From contig JADNRV010000065.1 of assembly GCA_015499995.1 (NCBI GenBank), positions 62,001 through 126,000 on the forward strand: a DNA stretch of 64,000 nucleotides. Reading direction: 5' to 3'. This document shows positions 33,993 through 45,999 of the stretch, one piece after another. How positions within the stretch are numbered: position 1 is the stretch's first letter; each line of letters starts with the position of its first letter. The DNA comes from Flammula alnicola. Taxonomy: Eukaryota > Basidiomycota > Agaricomycetes > Agaricales > Strophariaceae. A program made the position numbers and the translations under genes. The notes under the pieces were generated by a model, which was not told where the DNA came from, made no database searches, and saw nothing but the letters and a program-made list of their open reading frames with translations.

Positions 33993-35322
33993 TCAATTAT
34001 TGATCGGCCTCTCAATACAGTCTTCAACAACTTGTTGGACCCTCGGGTCCACCTTGGTCAGCTCGTCGACAAGGTTATTCTTGTAAGATAATGGTTAGGT
34101 TTCCAAAGTTTCTAGACAAATAAACATAAAAAGAGGAAACTCACCCATAATTTGTCCTGAACTGCTTTCCCCTCATCGCTGATCACATAATCGCTTGCCT
34201 CAGAAACCTGGACCTGAGAGATGTACGCTCCACGAAGGTCGTCTTTCTGGTCTTCGCCACCAACCGCGGCCCAAATTAGTTGACGGCTACCTGCCTCTGA
34301 GGTCCGAGCGAGCGCCTTCTCCAAGAGCCAGTCGAACCATGCACGGGGCCCGGTAAACCCCGCCCGTATGCCAGAGTAACAGTATCCTGGGTTCACCGTG
34401 TTGACAATAACAGGTCTGTTTTGGAGTCTTTCACTGAGTGCGCGAGCGAAGAAGATATTCAACACTAGCAAAATCAACGGTTAGTAGGGATAAGACCAAT
34501 GGAAAACACGTAGAGCTTTACATTTCGAGTCTCCATATCGAGATTTCAGGGTTCTATGTACCATGAAACTTGCCATGAGTTCGCATTCCGCCACGTTGCA
34601 TTGGTAAACTCACTTGGCGATATATTCTGCTGAACTTCCAAATAGTCGTAGAGGGTTGGGTGCGTCCACTACTTCTTGGTCAATCTTGAACCGATAATGT
34701 GCGTCACTAGACACGACTACTAGTCTCGATGTAGTTTGATGCTGTTGCGAAGTCTCAACCAGCCGCGGAAGAAGCAAGAGAGCGAGCAGTGAAGTTGACA
34801 GATTATTAACCTGGAAACTGTGAAAAAATAAGGATCGCGATTTTCGGAAAAGATAACGATAGGCACGAACGTTGGTTCCCAACCATCTGTCGTCGGCTCG
34901 TATTTGTTTGGCGGAAGAATGGCGGCGTTCTCGACAAGAATGTCCAACCGGCCACCTTCACTGTTAAATCGCTCAGCAAATGATTTGACCGATGAGAATT
35001 GGGCAAGGTCAAGAATCCAGAGCTCAGCAGTCTTACAGCCAGTTTCTTCTCTCAATTCTAGGATAAGTTTAGAATCAATTAATTCCGAGAGCGTGAACGT
35101 AAACCCAAACTCACTGGTGAGGGCTACTTCGCCGCGCTCCTTGCTTCTGCATGCAAGAATGAGTTTTCCCGGATTCATGCATGCAAAATGCTTTGCGGCC
35201 TCAAACCCAATACCATTATTTGCGCCGGTCACGATTACAGTCTTGCCTTGAAGATCCACGTGTACAACTAGAGGAACAGGATTACACTGTTCTCTGATAA
35301 ACTGGGAGATGGTTAATTGCAT
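33993..35322 (-). CDS. short-chain dehydrogenase/reductase (SDR)
   Basis: NAD(P)-dependent oxidoreductase of the classical SDR fold, most like fungal retinol-dehydrogenase/WWOX-type members. The start MQLTISQFIREQCNPVPLV is followed by the cofactor motif TGANNGIG in GKTVIVTGANNGIGFEAAKH, then LDLAQFSSVKSFAERF, LDILVENAA (the usual NNAG is here ENAA), SRLVVVSSDAHYRF, the catalytic RYGDSK (YxxxK) and VNTVNPGYCYSGI. The final exon gives LVDELTKVDPRVQQVVEDCI and a stop at 33993-33995. Five short introns (for example 34130-34080, 34507-34466, 34860-34806) join in frame with no lesion. The substrate is unknown; long-chain alcohols or ketones, or secondary metabolites, are typical. It stands alone with no cluster partner. 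Confidence 0.85.
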
Positions 35323-35945
35323 GGCGAATGCGCAGGTGAAACGAGTGTGTACTCAAGGTGGGGTAGATGTGGTGGGAAGGTGTCCAAACTAAAACGTCTT
35401 ATTTATATCTGGCCACGCGTCTAATTTCGAAGAAGGTTGGGTTGGAGGAGGCTGATAAATCCTATGCATGTTTCGTTTTGTCAATACGAGTGGTGAGATG
35501 CATGAAGTGACGTGTTGGGCCGGCATCCATATTTCTGATATCGTCCGAAGACGTCGGCACCACTGCAATCTACTTCAGTGTCATTTAGCGTACTCGGAAC
35601 CGGCGTGACTGAATTTCCCAAACTTGGGGTCGTGCTTGGGTCGCGTTTGAACTTGGCGACAATTTGCTTTTGACGTAAGTCGGAAGCTCATCCAATGTGA
35701 AATACGGTGTTTTCGTCTTCATAAAAGCTCGAAAAGTTTGTAGGACAAGGGAGAATTAAGGGGATGCAAGCAGCAAGTTGCATTTCCGAAGCTAAGGGTG
35801 CGCGACGGGTCCTGACTCCTGAGCTGTTTCAGTCCAAAGGCTTTCGGCAAGCAAGGACAAACACGCCGTTCCTCACCATAACTAACTAACTGGTGCGATG
35901 ACAATGAATTTTGCTCTTTCCCCGCAGGTAGCTCCTTGCACGCCA
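35323..35945. other. intergenic, divergent promoter region
   Basis: Lies between the SDR (-) and the KAT14-like gene (+), and should contain both promoters. No specific site was recognised. Confidence 0.4.
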
Positions 35946-36975
35946 ATGAATCAAATCAAACATAGCCCTCAATATGACCTCTATTTCCTAGTGGAGACTC
36001 AGATTATGCTGAAAGCACCAAGGTAAGCGTACTTTTGAGTTCTTTTTTGTCGCCATTCATTCATGAACCTCACAGCCACGAGAGTATCGCCCGCGAAAAA
36101 GACTAAAGCGGATTAGAGACGAACCGGTTGCTATCAATGTAGTGGAATTTCCTCTTCAGCCTCTATTATCTGTTCTCCGGACCGCCTATGCAGATGAAGA
36201 GGATACTTTTGAGCAGATCCTGGCTCCCTTGCTCGAAGAATTTCGCCAGGCTCGATCTACCCAAGAAGCTATGTTAACGGAGGTGAACGAAGAGGTCTGT
36301 GTTCAGATAGCTGCGCCAACTTTAAACTCCCATTTATTTGCTTACCACAGGGACATAGGATCAGACATCTTAGGCATTCAGAGATCACCCCACTCATCCA
36401 ACAAGTTGGCTCTCAAGGAAACCCTTTCTACATCAGAAGCAATTTTATCGCGAAAACTCAAATTAGAACGCGTAAGCCTCGTCCGTCTGTCTACGTTCTT
36501 TGTGTGCTGAGGCTACACTAGGAAAGGAACCGCGCCTCCATTGCCGCAACAAAAAGTGACTCGCGTGACGCGCCGTTGACCTCTCTACCTCCTGTTCCAC
36601 CCGATCTACCTATCAATCCGGAAGTCCTGGATGCGCTCTATAGCATCAAAACCACCCCGTTCTCCAATTCGTTTCTGTCCAGGCTCCATGGAACGAAACA
36701 GCGTGTACCTCCAGGGCTTCTTGCTGTTGATTGGGAAACACGGACTCCATGGATGAATCTCATGACCGACATACACGATCATTACACATTCGCTCAGTAC
36801 GCATGATTATCTCCGTTTAAGTCTCCTAGCTGACACATCTCTTTTCTGCATTTACAGTCTGAGAGGGAATGCCCGATGGAAGAACCAGCTTCGATCACCT
36901 ACTCGACTCTTGATTCAAATCAGTTACCACAGATCCATGAACTTCTGGAAAGGTCGTTCTGGCCAGGAATCGATG
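35946..36975 (+). pseudogene. KAT14/ATAC2-like GNAT acetyltransferase, 5' part only
   Basis: Exons give YRPRKRLKRIRDEPVAINVV, VLRTAYADEEDTFEQILAPL, TTPFSNSFLSRLHGTKQRVP, TPWMNLMTDIHDHYTFAQY and finally STLDSNQLPQIHELLERSFW followed by PGID. The FWPGID end matches the start of the GNAT domain of the KAT14 (CSRP2BP) family, in which lysine N-acetyltransferases act in chromatin complexes. The coding sequence ends at a good donor (GTATGT from 36976), and about 20 bp later the Plavaka element begins. The acetyl-CoA-binding half of the GNAT domain, which should follow, is not found anywhere downstream in the window. The start is uncertain: an ATG at 35946 opens a short first exon whose junction at about 36028 is one base out of phase with the next exon. 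Family assignment is moderate. Confidence 0.5.
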
Positions 36976-37240
36976 GTATGTACTATGTCGGAGATTTAAA
37001 TTTGGCGTTATAACGAATTTGGAGTTATAACCGTGTTATAGCCGAACTCCGGCTTCTCAAACTCGGTTGCAACTGCCGAGTGCGCCGATGTCACTCTTGT
37101 AATGCTTGGCTGATCCGTTGTAATGGACTGTAACACCACTGATGGAAGTTGATTAAGGCTGATTGCTCGTTGATACCACACTCCTTCGACGTTCAACCCC
37201 CCCACACTCTTTTCCTGTACCACTACTGTATGTTCAACAA

Positions 37241-40200
37241 ATGTCTTCTGGAAAGAAATCTGCCCCAAAAGCCTCTGCCAGAGAGCAATGTGCTCTCTGT
37301 CTCCGCAAGTTTGATGCCAAAGGAATTGGACGGCATCGCCAAGCATGCAAGCAAACGCACGACTTGAACCTTCAAGAAGAGGAATTTTTGAGGCGGGCTA
37401 AAAGATCCAAGGCCCCACCTCGTAAGTGATTATTGTTCTGTTCAACGCTAAAGATTGCCTGATATACTGCTTGGCAGCTATGCTTATGAGTTCTAGACGT
37501 TCGGCTGCAAAGCCCTGGGAGACATTTGGACGCTTGGGTGAGCAACCTTGGTTTTCTCAAATTTCAGAGTGTAGCTAATATCGGTTTTAGAGCCCGATCC
37601 CCAAGATGATATGAAAGCCGCTGCTTCTTCAAGTCGAGACCCCGTTGACGCAGGTTGGTACTATCAATCAAACCTTGGGATATTTCTATAAGCTGATCAC
37701 CCCTGATTTTTTGTGCTAGATGAAGACCCAAATACCACTGGTAGTCTTGATGGACATGAAAGCGGTCCCTTCATGGACGATATCAAGATTGAGTATCATC
37801 CGCACACCAAACAGCCCTCTGACGTCCTTCCTTTGAAAGAGTATCAAGCACGACAACACAAGACTAAGACCGTGGACCCGGGTTTACGTCCAAAACGGCC
37901 GTGGAAACCATTCAGAATCCGCGCCGAGTTCGAATTTGCAGAGGTCGCTCTTAAGGCCTCCCTTACCAAGAACCAAGTCAATGCGCTCATTAGTGTCATG
38001 AAGCGATGTACAGAGGGCGACGATAAATTTGACATCCGTGATCATGCCCATCTTTGCGAAATCTGGAATGCCGGTGCTGTTCTTCACACTGCGGTTGGTC
38101 CTTTTTAATTTGTTTGAACCTTCTTAACAATTCACTCGTAAGACTTTCTAGCCGGAGAAACACCTGATATCTGTCAAATACAAGGAGGATGACACGCGGG
38201 ATTTTGATTTTTGGTCCCGTTCAATCTGGGACTGGGCTTTAGAGCGTGTCCAGGATCCTTTTCTTGCTCAGCATTTTCAGTGGGATGCTCAACGTTTATC
38301 TAAATTTGATGGTGCTGAATATGAACGCTTTATTCACGAACCGTATACTGCTGACCGCTTCTGGGACATACAAGTAGGTATATATTTTTAATTATACCCT
38401 TTTATGATGTACCTTTCAATACTAGTCTGGCCTTCCCGCTGGTGGAAAACCATTGTGCTTTATTCTTTATGCGATAAAACGAAGCTCTCTTCATTTGGAA
38501 CGGCAATGGGATACCCGGTCTACGCACGCATTGGTAATATTGACGTTGGTATCCGGAATGGTGATGGAGTTGGTGGTGGCGAGCTTGTGGGGTGGTTGCC
38601 GATTGTAGGCCAATATCTGACATAATGATACCGGCCAGAATTGACTGACAGAGATATGTACAGGTCCCAGAAGATGAAGCTGAGAAAGGTAAAAAGAGCT
38701 ACGTGGATTTTAAACGCGTCGTCTGGCACCAATCATTCTTCAAACTACTTGAAACGATAGCCCAATATTCAAAAACGGGCTGCTGGGTGAAATGTGGTGA
38801 TGGGATTGAGCGACAGTTATTCCCAGTTGTGCTCATATTATCGGCTGATTATGAAGAGCAGTAAGTCCTGGCTAGCACTTTGAATGTCGATATCTATCTT
38901 AATTTGTGATCTAGGTGTATTATGGGCCTTAATCGGGGCTATATGGGTTTGCAACCATGCCCAATCTGTCACATCCCAAAGGATCAACTTCATGATTGCG
39001 GTAAATCTTGGCCGCTTCGTACTGGTCTCGAGACGCAGAAAATCATCGCTGAATCTCGAGCCTGCAATGCATCAGAAGGAGAAGAGCTGCTCAAAGCGAA
39101 TGGTCTCCGTGCGATTGATGTACGTCAAAACTTCTATTGTGGAAACAAAAATTGATTTGTATTTGAAGAATGCATTCATGAGTGTTGAGTGGTCTGACCC
39201 TCACAAGAGCTTGTCATATGATCCTATGCACAATGATGGCCATGGGCTTGGTGGCAAGCATCTCTATCCGAGTGTCCTCATATATCTGAAAGCGACAGGA
39301 CGAGGTGCCTTGGCTGAGCTTGATAAAAGGTCTGTTTATCAACTCTGATTTGTAATATCCCATGAACTACTTCTCAAAATCTCCAGGTTCCGCGCTATGC
39401 CTTCCTGGAGTGGCCTGACTCATTTCAACCAAGTTGCAAGCCTCGATTTCACGGATGCTTCAAAACTCGAGGATCTGGTCAAGGTATGTGGTCAATTGGC
39501 AGAATATTAGGTCACTTGAATCTATCGTTATATAGATTTTGCTCTTCACAAGCCACAATTTAATTGGCGACAAATATACAGAGGGCCCTGTCCTTCTTTC
39601 TGGTCTTCGCGCCTACTTGAATCTATGTATGTATACCGGCTTTAAAGTGCATACCACTTCGACAATTGCGTCGGGTCGAGAAGAAGTGAAAAGATTTTCC
39701 GAATTAATGAAAGTATGTTACTCAGTTATACTTAATTGTGATTAGCTGACAAAATGTTTAGAAATATAAGAAGAAATCAACCCTTCAAGCTGACAAGAGC
39801 TGGGATATACCTAAAATGCACCTTCGTGATCATACCTTTGACGACATTCTAGCGAAAGGAGTCACCCGCAACTACAACACAAAGATCAACGAGGGTCTTC
39901 ACGGGCCCATTAAGGATATATACGAACAGATTGGAAATGGAAAAGACGTGGATGAACAGGTATGTTAATATGATACTGTTCCGTGATTGTACTCCACTCA
40001 AGTTTTTGAGAAGATCATGCATATTGACCATCGGTGGCGGATATCAAAATTAATTCGATTCCAGATCGACCTGTATGACGGAAAATTCAACGAGGATCCT
40101 GAAGTCGACATAGAGGATTCCCGGCCTGATACAATGAAACCGGGAAGCTCCTTTAAATGCCGCCATATCATTTTTGGTGCTGTACAGAAACGGTGTTCGT

Positions 40201-40863
40201 TCAAAGACATTTCTGCTGCTCATGCAGATGATCCCGCATTTACACGGTTCCTGATTAAATTCAGCCACTTTCTCCGAGGGAACTTTTCTTCTGAATTCAG
40301 CAATGCGGATTTAGGTAGGATACTTGATTCAAATGCGACGGTATGTCTTTTAAATTTTGAGGATCAATTTCGAGTACCCAAACTCAGCACTTCGACAGGT
40401 ACTTGAATATCGTTACCTGAAGGTCTCATTCACATCGAAAGTCACTTGGCAGCCTGAAACCAACCACCTGCGCTGTAATCCAAGGTTCAACAACAAGCCC
40501 CGATATGACTATATCCTAGTTACTACCCCAAATGGCGTCATGTTCGCACAGCTCCTGTTCATGTTTACCACGGCCACAGAAGACAGAATTGACCCATGGG
40601 TTTTAATTCAGCCTTTTGACGCACATGTTGGACAACCAACTACTCATGAAAAGGGCTGTCAACTGTACCGAATTCGCGCCAAGGCACGTGCATCATCCTG
40701 CTTTGTTTCAGCGAAATCAATCATCCGAGGTGTTGTTATTACTCCGACCTATATCAAGGACCGTGACAGTGATTACTATGTTTTTGACCTCCTTGATGAA
40801 GATTTATTCCTGCGGGTTCGGGACCTCTGGAAGGAGCGGTTGGGGGAGGATTGGCAGTGGTAA
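37241..40863 (+). CDS. Plavaka family transposase
   Basis: Transposase of the Plavaka group (PF18759), a DNA-transposon lineage common in mushrooms. The N-terminus MSSGKKSAPKASAREQC carries a C2H2-like finger (CALCLRKFDAKGIGRHRQAC). Then come acidic linker exons and the core: GLRPKRPWKPFRIRAEFEFA, FERFIHEPYTADRFWDIQ-type sequence, SGLPAGGKPLCFILYA, GYPVYARIGNIDVGIRNGDG, RQLFPVVLILSADYEEQ, GLQPCPICHIPKDQLHDC, SLSYDPMHNDGHGLGGKH, PKMHLRDHTFDDILAKGVTR with NYNTKINEGLHGPIKDIYEQ (the family hallmark) and a C-terminal segment ending VRDLWKERLGEDWQW. About a dozen short introns are required. One -1 break is inferred near 38472, just before DKTKLSSFGTAMGYP. Otherwise it appears complete and possibly active. 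Confidence 0.8.
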
Positions 40864-40985
40864 TAGAATTGTGTGCGTCAATCGAATAGCCGAGTATGTA
40901 ATAGTAGCCCATCCTCCAGAACTTGACCCTTTTCCCAACTTTTTCCTCTTTCTTACCGTCATTCTGAGCACTCTCACCTTCGAAC

Positions 40986-42822
40986 ATGCGCATCCAGAAG
41001 AAACAAACCTTGCCCGAAAGTGATGGCGAAGAATTCAGCGACATCAGTTCAGATTCGGACACAGGCAGCGAAACTGGAATTCCAGAAGATTCATGGATTT
41101 TCCCGGTTGTTGCGCCTAATGCAAAGCGCAATGACTATGATGCAGTACGTGAATAGAAATCCTTGAAGACTTTGAACTAAGAATGTTTTATTCTAATAGG
41201 CGCTTAAAGAAGCACAACTGAAAGTAAGCGAGCTCCAAATGACAATCAGAAAGCTCTACATGCAGAATGCGGACCTGTCAACACGTCTCAAGAAGAATAA
41301 CCCGAAAGCTTGCAAGAACCGCGACGGAAATAAAGAAGAGCTTTCTGACTCAGACAAGCGTGTCTCTCAAATCGCAAAACTCTTCGGTGTCATGCACGAG
41401 CCCTTTGTCACTCAACCAGCTCTTCTTGTAGAACGGCCACCTGTGGATAGCGCACATCCTGACCGATACAAGTCCGATCTCTCTATGCTACAGGGGATAA
41501 CAGCAGAACTTTATGAAGTAGTTCCAAGTGATCTGCACGAGGATTTGAAGTCAAGTCCGGCATTTCGATCCCTGGTATGTGAACGGATCTTTTTCCAAGA
41601 ATTACTGAGATGCTTATTTCGACTCTCAAGTTTTTAAAACAGTTGGCTAGTGGCCGACGAAGCATGCTTTACCAACTTCGTTCGAAAACAGCATCCGAGA
41701 TTTTCTGTCAGCCGTCGAAGTATTACAGTGTCAAATTCTTGAAGCGCGAGAAAATCCCAGCCTTTCAGGAAAAGTTGAAGTTTCCAGGCGATAAAGAATA
41801 TCCAAAATATGCACCAATTCTCTTTCCAAATGGGAGACGTGAGATGAAGAACCTTTTCCGGTGTGTCGAGCTGACGGAGGTGAGTCAGATTTTATTCTTC
41901 GAGACTCTCAGGAGGAGCTAATCAAAACTAGATGTTAAAATCGATTCTATTTGGCCCCACATCTTTATCTTCTGACAAGCCGCCTTCACGTATTACACAG
42001 GGAAGGGTCTGGGGGACGACATTTGTGACACCTGGTGCCATTGCGCATATGGCTGTTCTCGTGAGTTGCATAATTCAAATATAAGTCTTTTCGTCACTGA
42101 CTATTCCCAAGGCAATATTCCTCCACTCTCCGGACACAGAATTAGCATCAATTGGTGCTAAATCCAACATCCCCTATGAAAAATGGTTCAATCTATACAA
42201 GGACTTCTTGACAAAACACGCGACCAAGCCAAACATCAAGGCGCTCTACATGTGGTGGAACGGACGTGTCTTTTCTTTTGATACAGCTGCTAAGAAAGTC
42301 GACGGCGATGGCGAGGAAAGCAGCGGCATGGAAGAAGCGGAGCTTGGCCTCGATGCGGACGAGGATTCTGGTTTCGAAAATTCGCTTCCTGGAGATCGAC
42401 AAGATTACGGTTGGGGTAGTATGGCAGAGTATCCGACCATCAGGAACGACGAGGATTTGATTGACGGGTTCAAGAACCTCGCGGTTGATGTGCCAGAGGG
42501 GTCAAACCAACCATTTTCGTCGAGCAGGCCCAGCTCTATATCAGCTGGTATTTTGTCATCGAATAGCGTCGCTCCTGGCCCCTCACGTCTGTCAAGCTCG
42601 CAGCTCGTACCCGTCCCCCAGCCAGATGATCCAGCAGAACAGCGGCCTGCACCGCGTCAGATAGCAAATACATCCAAACGGTTAATAGATGAAAATCCAA
42701 AACGCGGAAAAGGAAACATGAAGGGAAAGCAAAGGGCCGTCGAGGCTGATTCAGAAGCTGTCGCAGAGGAACCCGCTAAAAAGGCGGTTGTTGGACGGAA
42801 TTTGAGGACTAGGAAGACTTGA
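40986..42822 (+). CDS. DUF6698 protein, second gene of the Plavaka element
   Basis: Starts MRIQKKQTLPESDGEEFSDI with an acidic serine-rich leader, followed by a coiled coil (ALKEAQLKVSELQMTIRKLY) and the conserved DUF6698 region: LLVERPPVDSAHPDRYKSDL, SLLASGRRSMLYQL-like sequence, FLKREKIPAFQEKLKFPGDK, MLKSILFGPTSLSSD, GRVWGTTFVTPGAIAHMAVL, AIFLHSPDTELASIGAKSNI and ALYMWWNGRVF. The tail is acidic, then basic (KGNMKGKQRAV, KKAVVGRNLRTRKT). Introns fall near 41145-41200, 41575-41640, 41880-41932 and 42060-42112. DUF6698 has no known function. Here it follows the transposase by 120 bp in the same direction, inside the same transposon, suggesting an accessory role such as DNA binding or regulation (inference). 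Confidence 0.65.
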
Positions 42823-42970
42823 AGGGTCTTCGCTGTAGGCCCGCTTCAACGCGGCCATGGGTTCTGTTTTTCTTCGTAACATACACTTCAAGTATGTAAT
42901 TGTTGAATCTATATATCTCATTCAAAACGGCGAAGTGATGAATGGCCAACTATAACCAAACTTGGGTTGA

Positions 42971-45590
42971 ATGTTGAACATCGTGAACGACTTGCTCTTC
43001 CTCTCCATTAGCCGTCTTTCCACCTCTACCACCACAAGTCCCTCCCTCGCTGCAAATCGGACACACAGGTTGATCTTGGTCCTTTGTCGTCTATTTCCGC
43101 GTCTCCTCCCGAAAGCGCCTCGCGACCAACTTTTGCCGCGGATTGCACTTCCTATGATTCTGTTATCGGCAAACAGAGATCGTCGCTCGAAAACTCGGAC
43201 TCGATCTTTGAGAGGACGGGTTATGACCATCACCGTGAATCGATCTCCTCGGACAGTGTTTTCGGTGACGACTTTGCGCAGGTGCGCAAGGACGGGCTTT
43301 TGCCCCCTGTCCAATTCCGCCACTTGTCTATCCGCAGCTCGAACAGTGTCCATAGTCCGATGAAAGAGGATGACACCATGATCAATGTAAGTTTTTTTAT
43401 CCTACGAACTCTCGCGCCATCAAGCTAAATCTCTTATTAACAGATGCTTGGTGGTGGTGGCCACGTTCGTTGTCGCTCGATTGAAGCATCCCCCTGTCCT
43501 CATGTAGAGAAGCGAAAGCACTCGGCAACCCAAGGCATCCAAATGTACAAGGGTCAGGACCATTATGACTCGCCAAACAAAGCTCGTATCATCAAAAAGC
43601 CGTCAATCGCCTCGACCTCGTCATTCCAGTTCAGAGGCGAACGGATGATCAAAGCACAACATGGGCTCTTGGAATGTCAGAGCTTGGAAGATAGTTGCTT
43701 GATTGCGGATGGAGAGGAACTCAGTGCCTGTAAGCAGCTCTCATGTTGTTCTTATTCCCGATTACTGACTTGGCTATCAAGATCGGGCCGTACCTGTCTT
43801 TCTCGACCTGGACCTGCGCCCGCTCTCGCTCTCGCACCTGCACCTCGAGCTCAGGCACTGATACCCCTCCTCTCTCTCAGCATCCGATGGCTCGTCGATG
43901 TCGGAAGGGTCTCAGTCCAGCATCGACCTTGCGCAGATCAATGTCGCTCTCTCCAACGCCACGCACCCAATGTCAACCTTTTCCATGAACAGGGCTCGTG
44001 CTCGTGCTCGTGCTCGCGGCACAGGTCATCGTCGGCGATATTCCAAGGCACACATCTCTCGCTCGTCGGTGTACGAGACCATCGAGGAAGAGATGATGAG
44101 TTCGCACTCCTCCAGCCCTGCCCAATCTCTGCTCTCGAAGAAGAGCAGCCCGACGACACGTCAGGCCATCTTATTGTTGACCACGACTCTGCTTCTATCA
44201 ACTCGCAGCCAGAGGAACCCAGTTGGGATGACGAACGCGGCATTGCGGCGCTCAGGAAATACTACGCTCTGCGTGATGAGGCTCACACTACCGTCAGTGA
44301 AAGCAGACGTCTTTGGACAGACACGCCATTTTCTCTGTTTGCGATCCAAAGTATGTATTTCTAATAACTATTGTCGTGTCTTTTGCTTATTGACGATATC
44401 TTCAGCCTTCCAAGCCGCAGCAGAACCAGCCGGCATGCAAGCACTTCTCGAACACTCGGTACAGACCTACGGCCCACTTCCTTCTGATCTCCGTCCACGT
44501 CGAATGCGCTCTCGAACCTCGTCACGGTCATCGCCCTATCCCCAAGCACGCATCTCGAAAGGAACCCTCTCGCCAGAGCAGACTATGGGAAATGGAGAAG
44601 GAGCACTTGAGATACGGACAGGTAAGCCGCCGACTTTTAAAGCAACAGCAAGGCATATACTCACCTGATATCCCAGCACAGCCCTTGCCTTGTACCCTTC
44701 TCTCCCCCAACTTATCGTCGCAGCTGCACAGAACAAAACAAGTCAGTCCCTACACCATATTAGCGACTACAAGGCCAATTTGCGAATCGATGCTGGCCTT
44801 GATTACTTCGGGTCGTGCTGCCAACATTTAACGGCCATCGTCGTTGTTTGCATGTGCCATCGGGGTACAAAGCCTGAATGGAGCATCAGCATCGTCTTTG
44901 GAGACGATAGTAATGGAGGAACACGTACCAATTCAGAAGATCCGGAGGCCATCGCCATTGCAACCGCCCACCTCCACTCGTGTCTCGCGAGCCCAGCCTC
45001 AGCCGATTCTATCAAGCTCCTTGAGCGGAATCGAAGCAATAGACTCACCACACCAGCGATCACCCACATCCCTGATACAACCCACCCTCCACCATCTCCG
45101 CGCTCTTTCCACGCTGCCCATCACGCCCCTGTTCTTCGTTTGAAGCTCGCTGCATACACCCAAGGCCCATTCGCTGGCAGCGACCGCACCGAAGCCGAAT
45201 CGCGATTGGACAACGGCCTCGACTATTTCCAGGAACTCGCCTTCTTCCTCGCTCAGAAGGCCCTGGCGGCACCTCTGTCGCCCGTGCCGCTCGTGTCTCC
45301 TGATGTCCATATGCAGGGCAATCTTGTGCCGCCCAACGTGTAATCTGCTGTTGCAGGCGAGAAGCGATCGGCGAGTAGGTATAGGAACAAGTTTGGGAGG
45401 AGCTGGAGTACCGGCACGGTGTCGCCGTCTGGGAGTAGTGGAAGCGAGACCGGTACAGGTGGAATATCGAGCTTGGGAGCGGGTAGGAAGAGGAAGAGCG
45501 ATTTTGAGTTTAAGGGCGCCAAACGTATTGTTGGTATCGTCATGTCGGAGGTTCAGGGTGCTGACGAACTTCCTCGATTGGTCAATAGTA
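42971..45590 (+). pseudogene. serine-rich conserved fungal protein, broken
   Basis: The reading runs MLNIVNDLLFLSISRLSTST, then a frame change near 43080, ISASPPESASRPTFAADCTS, FERTGYDHHRESISSDSVFG, an intron, MLGGGGHVRCRSIEASPCPH, KARIIKKPSIASTSSFQFRG, another break near 43888, SEGSQSSIDLAQINVALSNA, one near 44171, then PSWDDERGIAALRKYYALRD with EAHTTVSESRRLWTDTPFSL and LPSDLRPRRMRSRTSSRSSP. A later stretch (SRYRNKFGRSWSTGTVSPSG, KRKSDFEFKGAKRIVGIVMS) follows an in-frame TAA at 45341-45343. All three breaks are single-base losses. The composition (Ser/Arg/Pro-rich, disordered, with one conserved YYALRDEA segment) suggests a regulatory protein, but no domain name can be given. It lies between two transposons and has no recognisable neighbours of its own. 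Confidence 0.5.
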
Positions 45591-45632
45591 AGTTTATCTC
45601 CCTATTTTCACAGGTTCCGCCACCGACAACTA

Positions 45633-45992
45633 CAAACGCTAGAGCCGATCCGTATCATGGCCAAGAAATCTCGCAAAACTCGCCGCACGGTTTATAACAC
45701 ATCTATTTGCATGTCCGGACTATCCGCCGTCATCTACGCATTCTCATCCTCGATTACTCTACTTTATCGCATATGCTCACCACCGGACGAAGCTGCATCC
45801 TGCCGTCACATTCGCCGCCTTAGTTCTCCTTCAAAGACTAAAAGCACACTTCCCCTCTGCGCATGGTTCCTCCAGTCACCGTCTCTTTATTTCGGCGTAC
45901 ATGATCTCATCAAAAGTCATGTGCGACGACACTTATTCGAACAAGTCTTGGTGTATAGTGCTCAAGGCATGTTCACCCTCCGCGAGGTCAAC
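45633..45992 (+). pseudogene. cyclin box fragment
   Basis: The frame reads PDYPPSSTHSHP, LLYFIAYAHHRTKLHPAVTF, AALVLLQRLKAHFPSAHGSS, SHRLFISAYMISSKVMCDDT, YSNKSWCIV and then, one base shifted (near 45960), AQGMFTLREVN before a stop. This matches the first cyclin fold (cyclin N-terminal domain) of basidiomycete Pho85-type cyclins, where the same helix order and the DDTYSNKSW motif occur. The continuation normally expected after REVN (a MEREMxxxL helix) is missing. A second -1 break is inferred near 45690. Cyclins activate a kinase partner; this fragment alone would be unlikely to. It may be a truncated captured copy or the damaged 3' part of the preceding gene. Confidence 0.55.
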
Positions 45993-45999
45993 TAGCATC

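Larger units (their letters stand above)
36990..42960 (+). mobile_element. Plavaka-type DNA transposon with two genes (approximate limits)
   Basis: Contains a Plavaka transposase (37241-40863) and a DUF6698 gene (40986-42822) in the same direction. The left flank, from about 36998, is rich in GTTATAAC motifs (GGCGTTATAACG, GAGTTATAACCG). Near 42935-42955 the right flank has a loosely related inverted sequence (CCAACTATAACC), so these limits are plausible. Exact termini and a target duplication were not established. The element sits in what was an intron of the KAT14-like gene. Confidence 0.6.
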
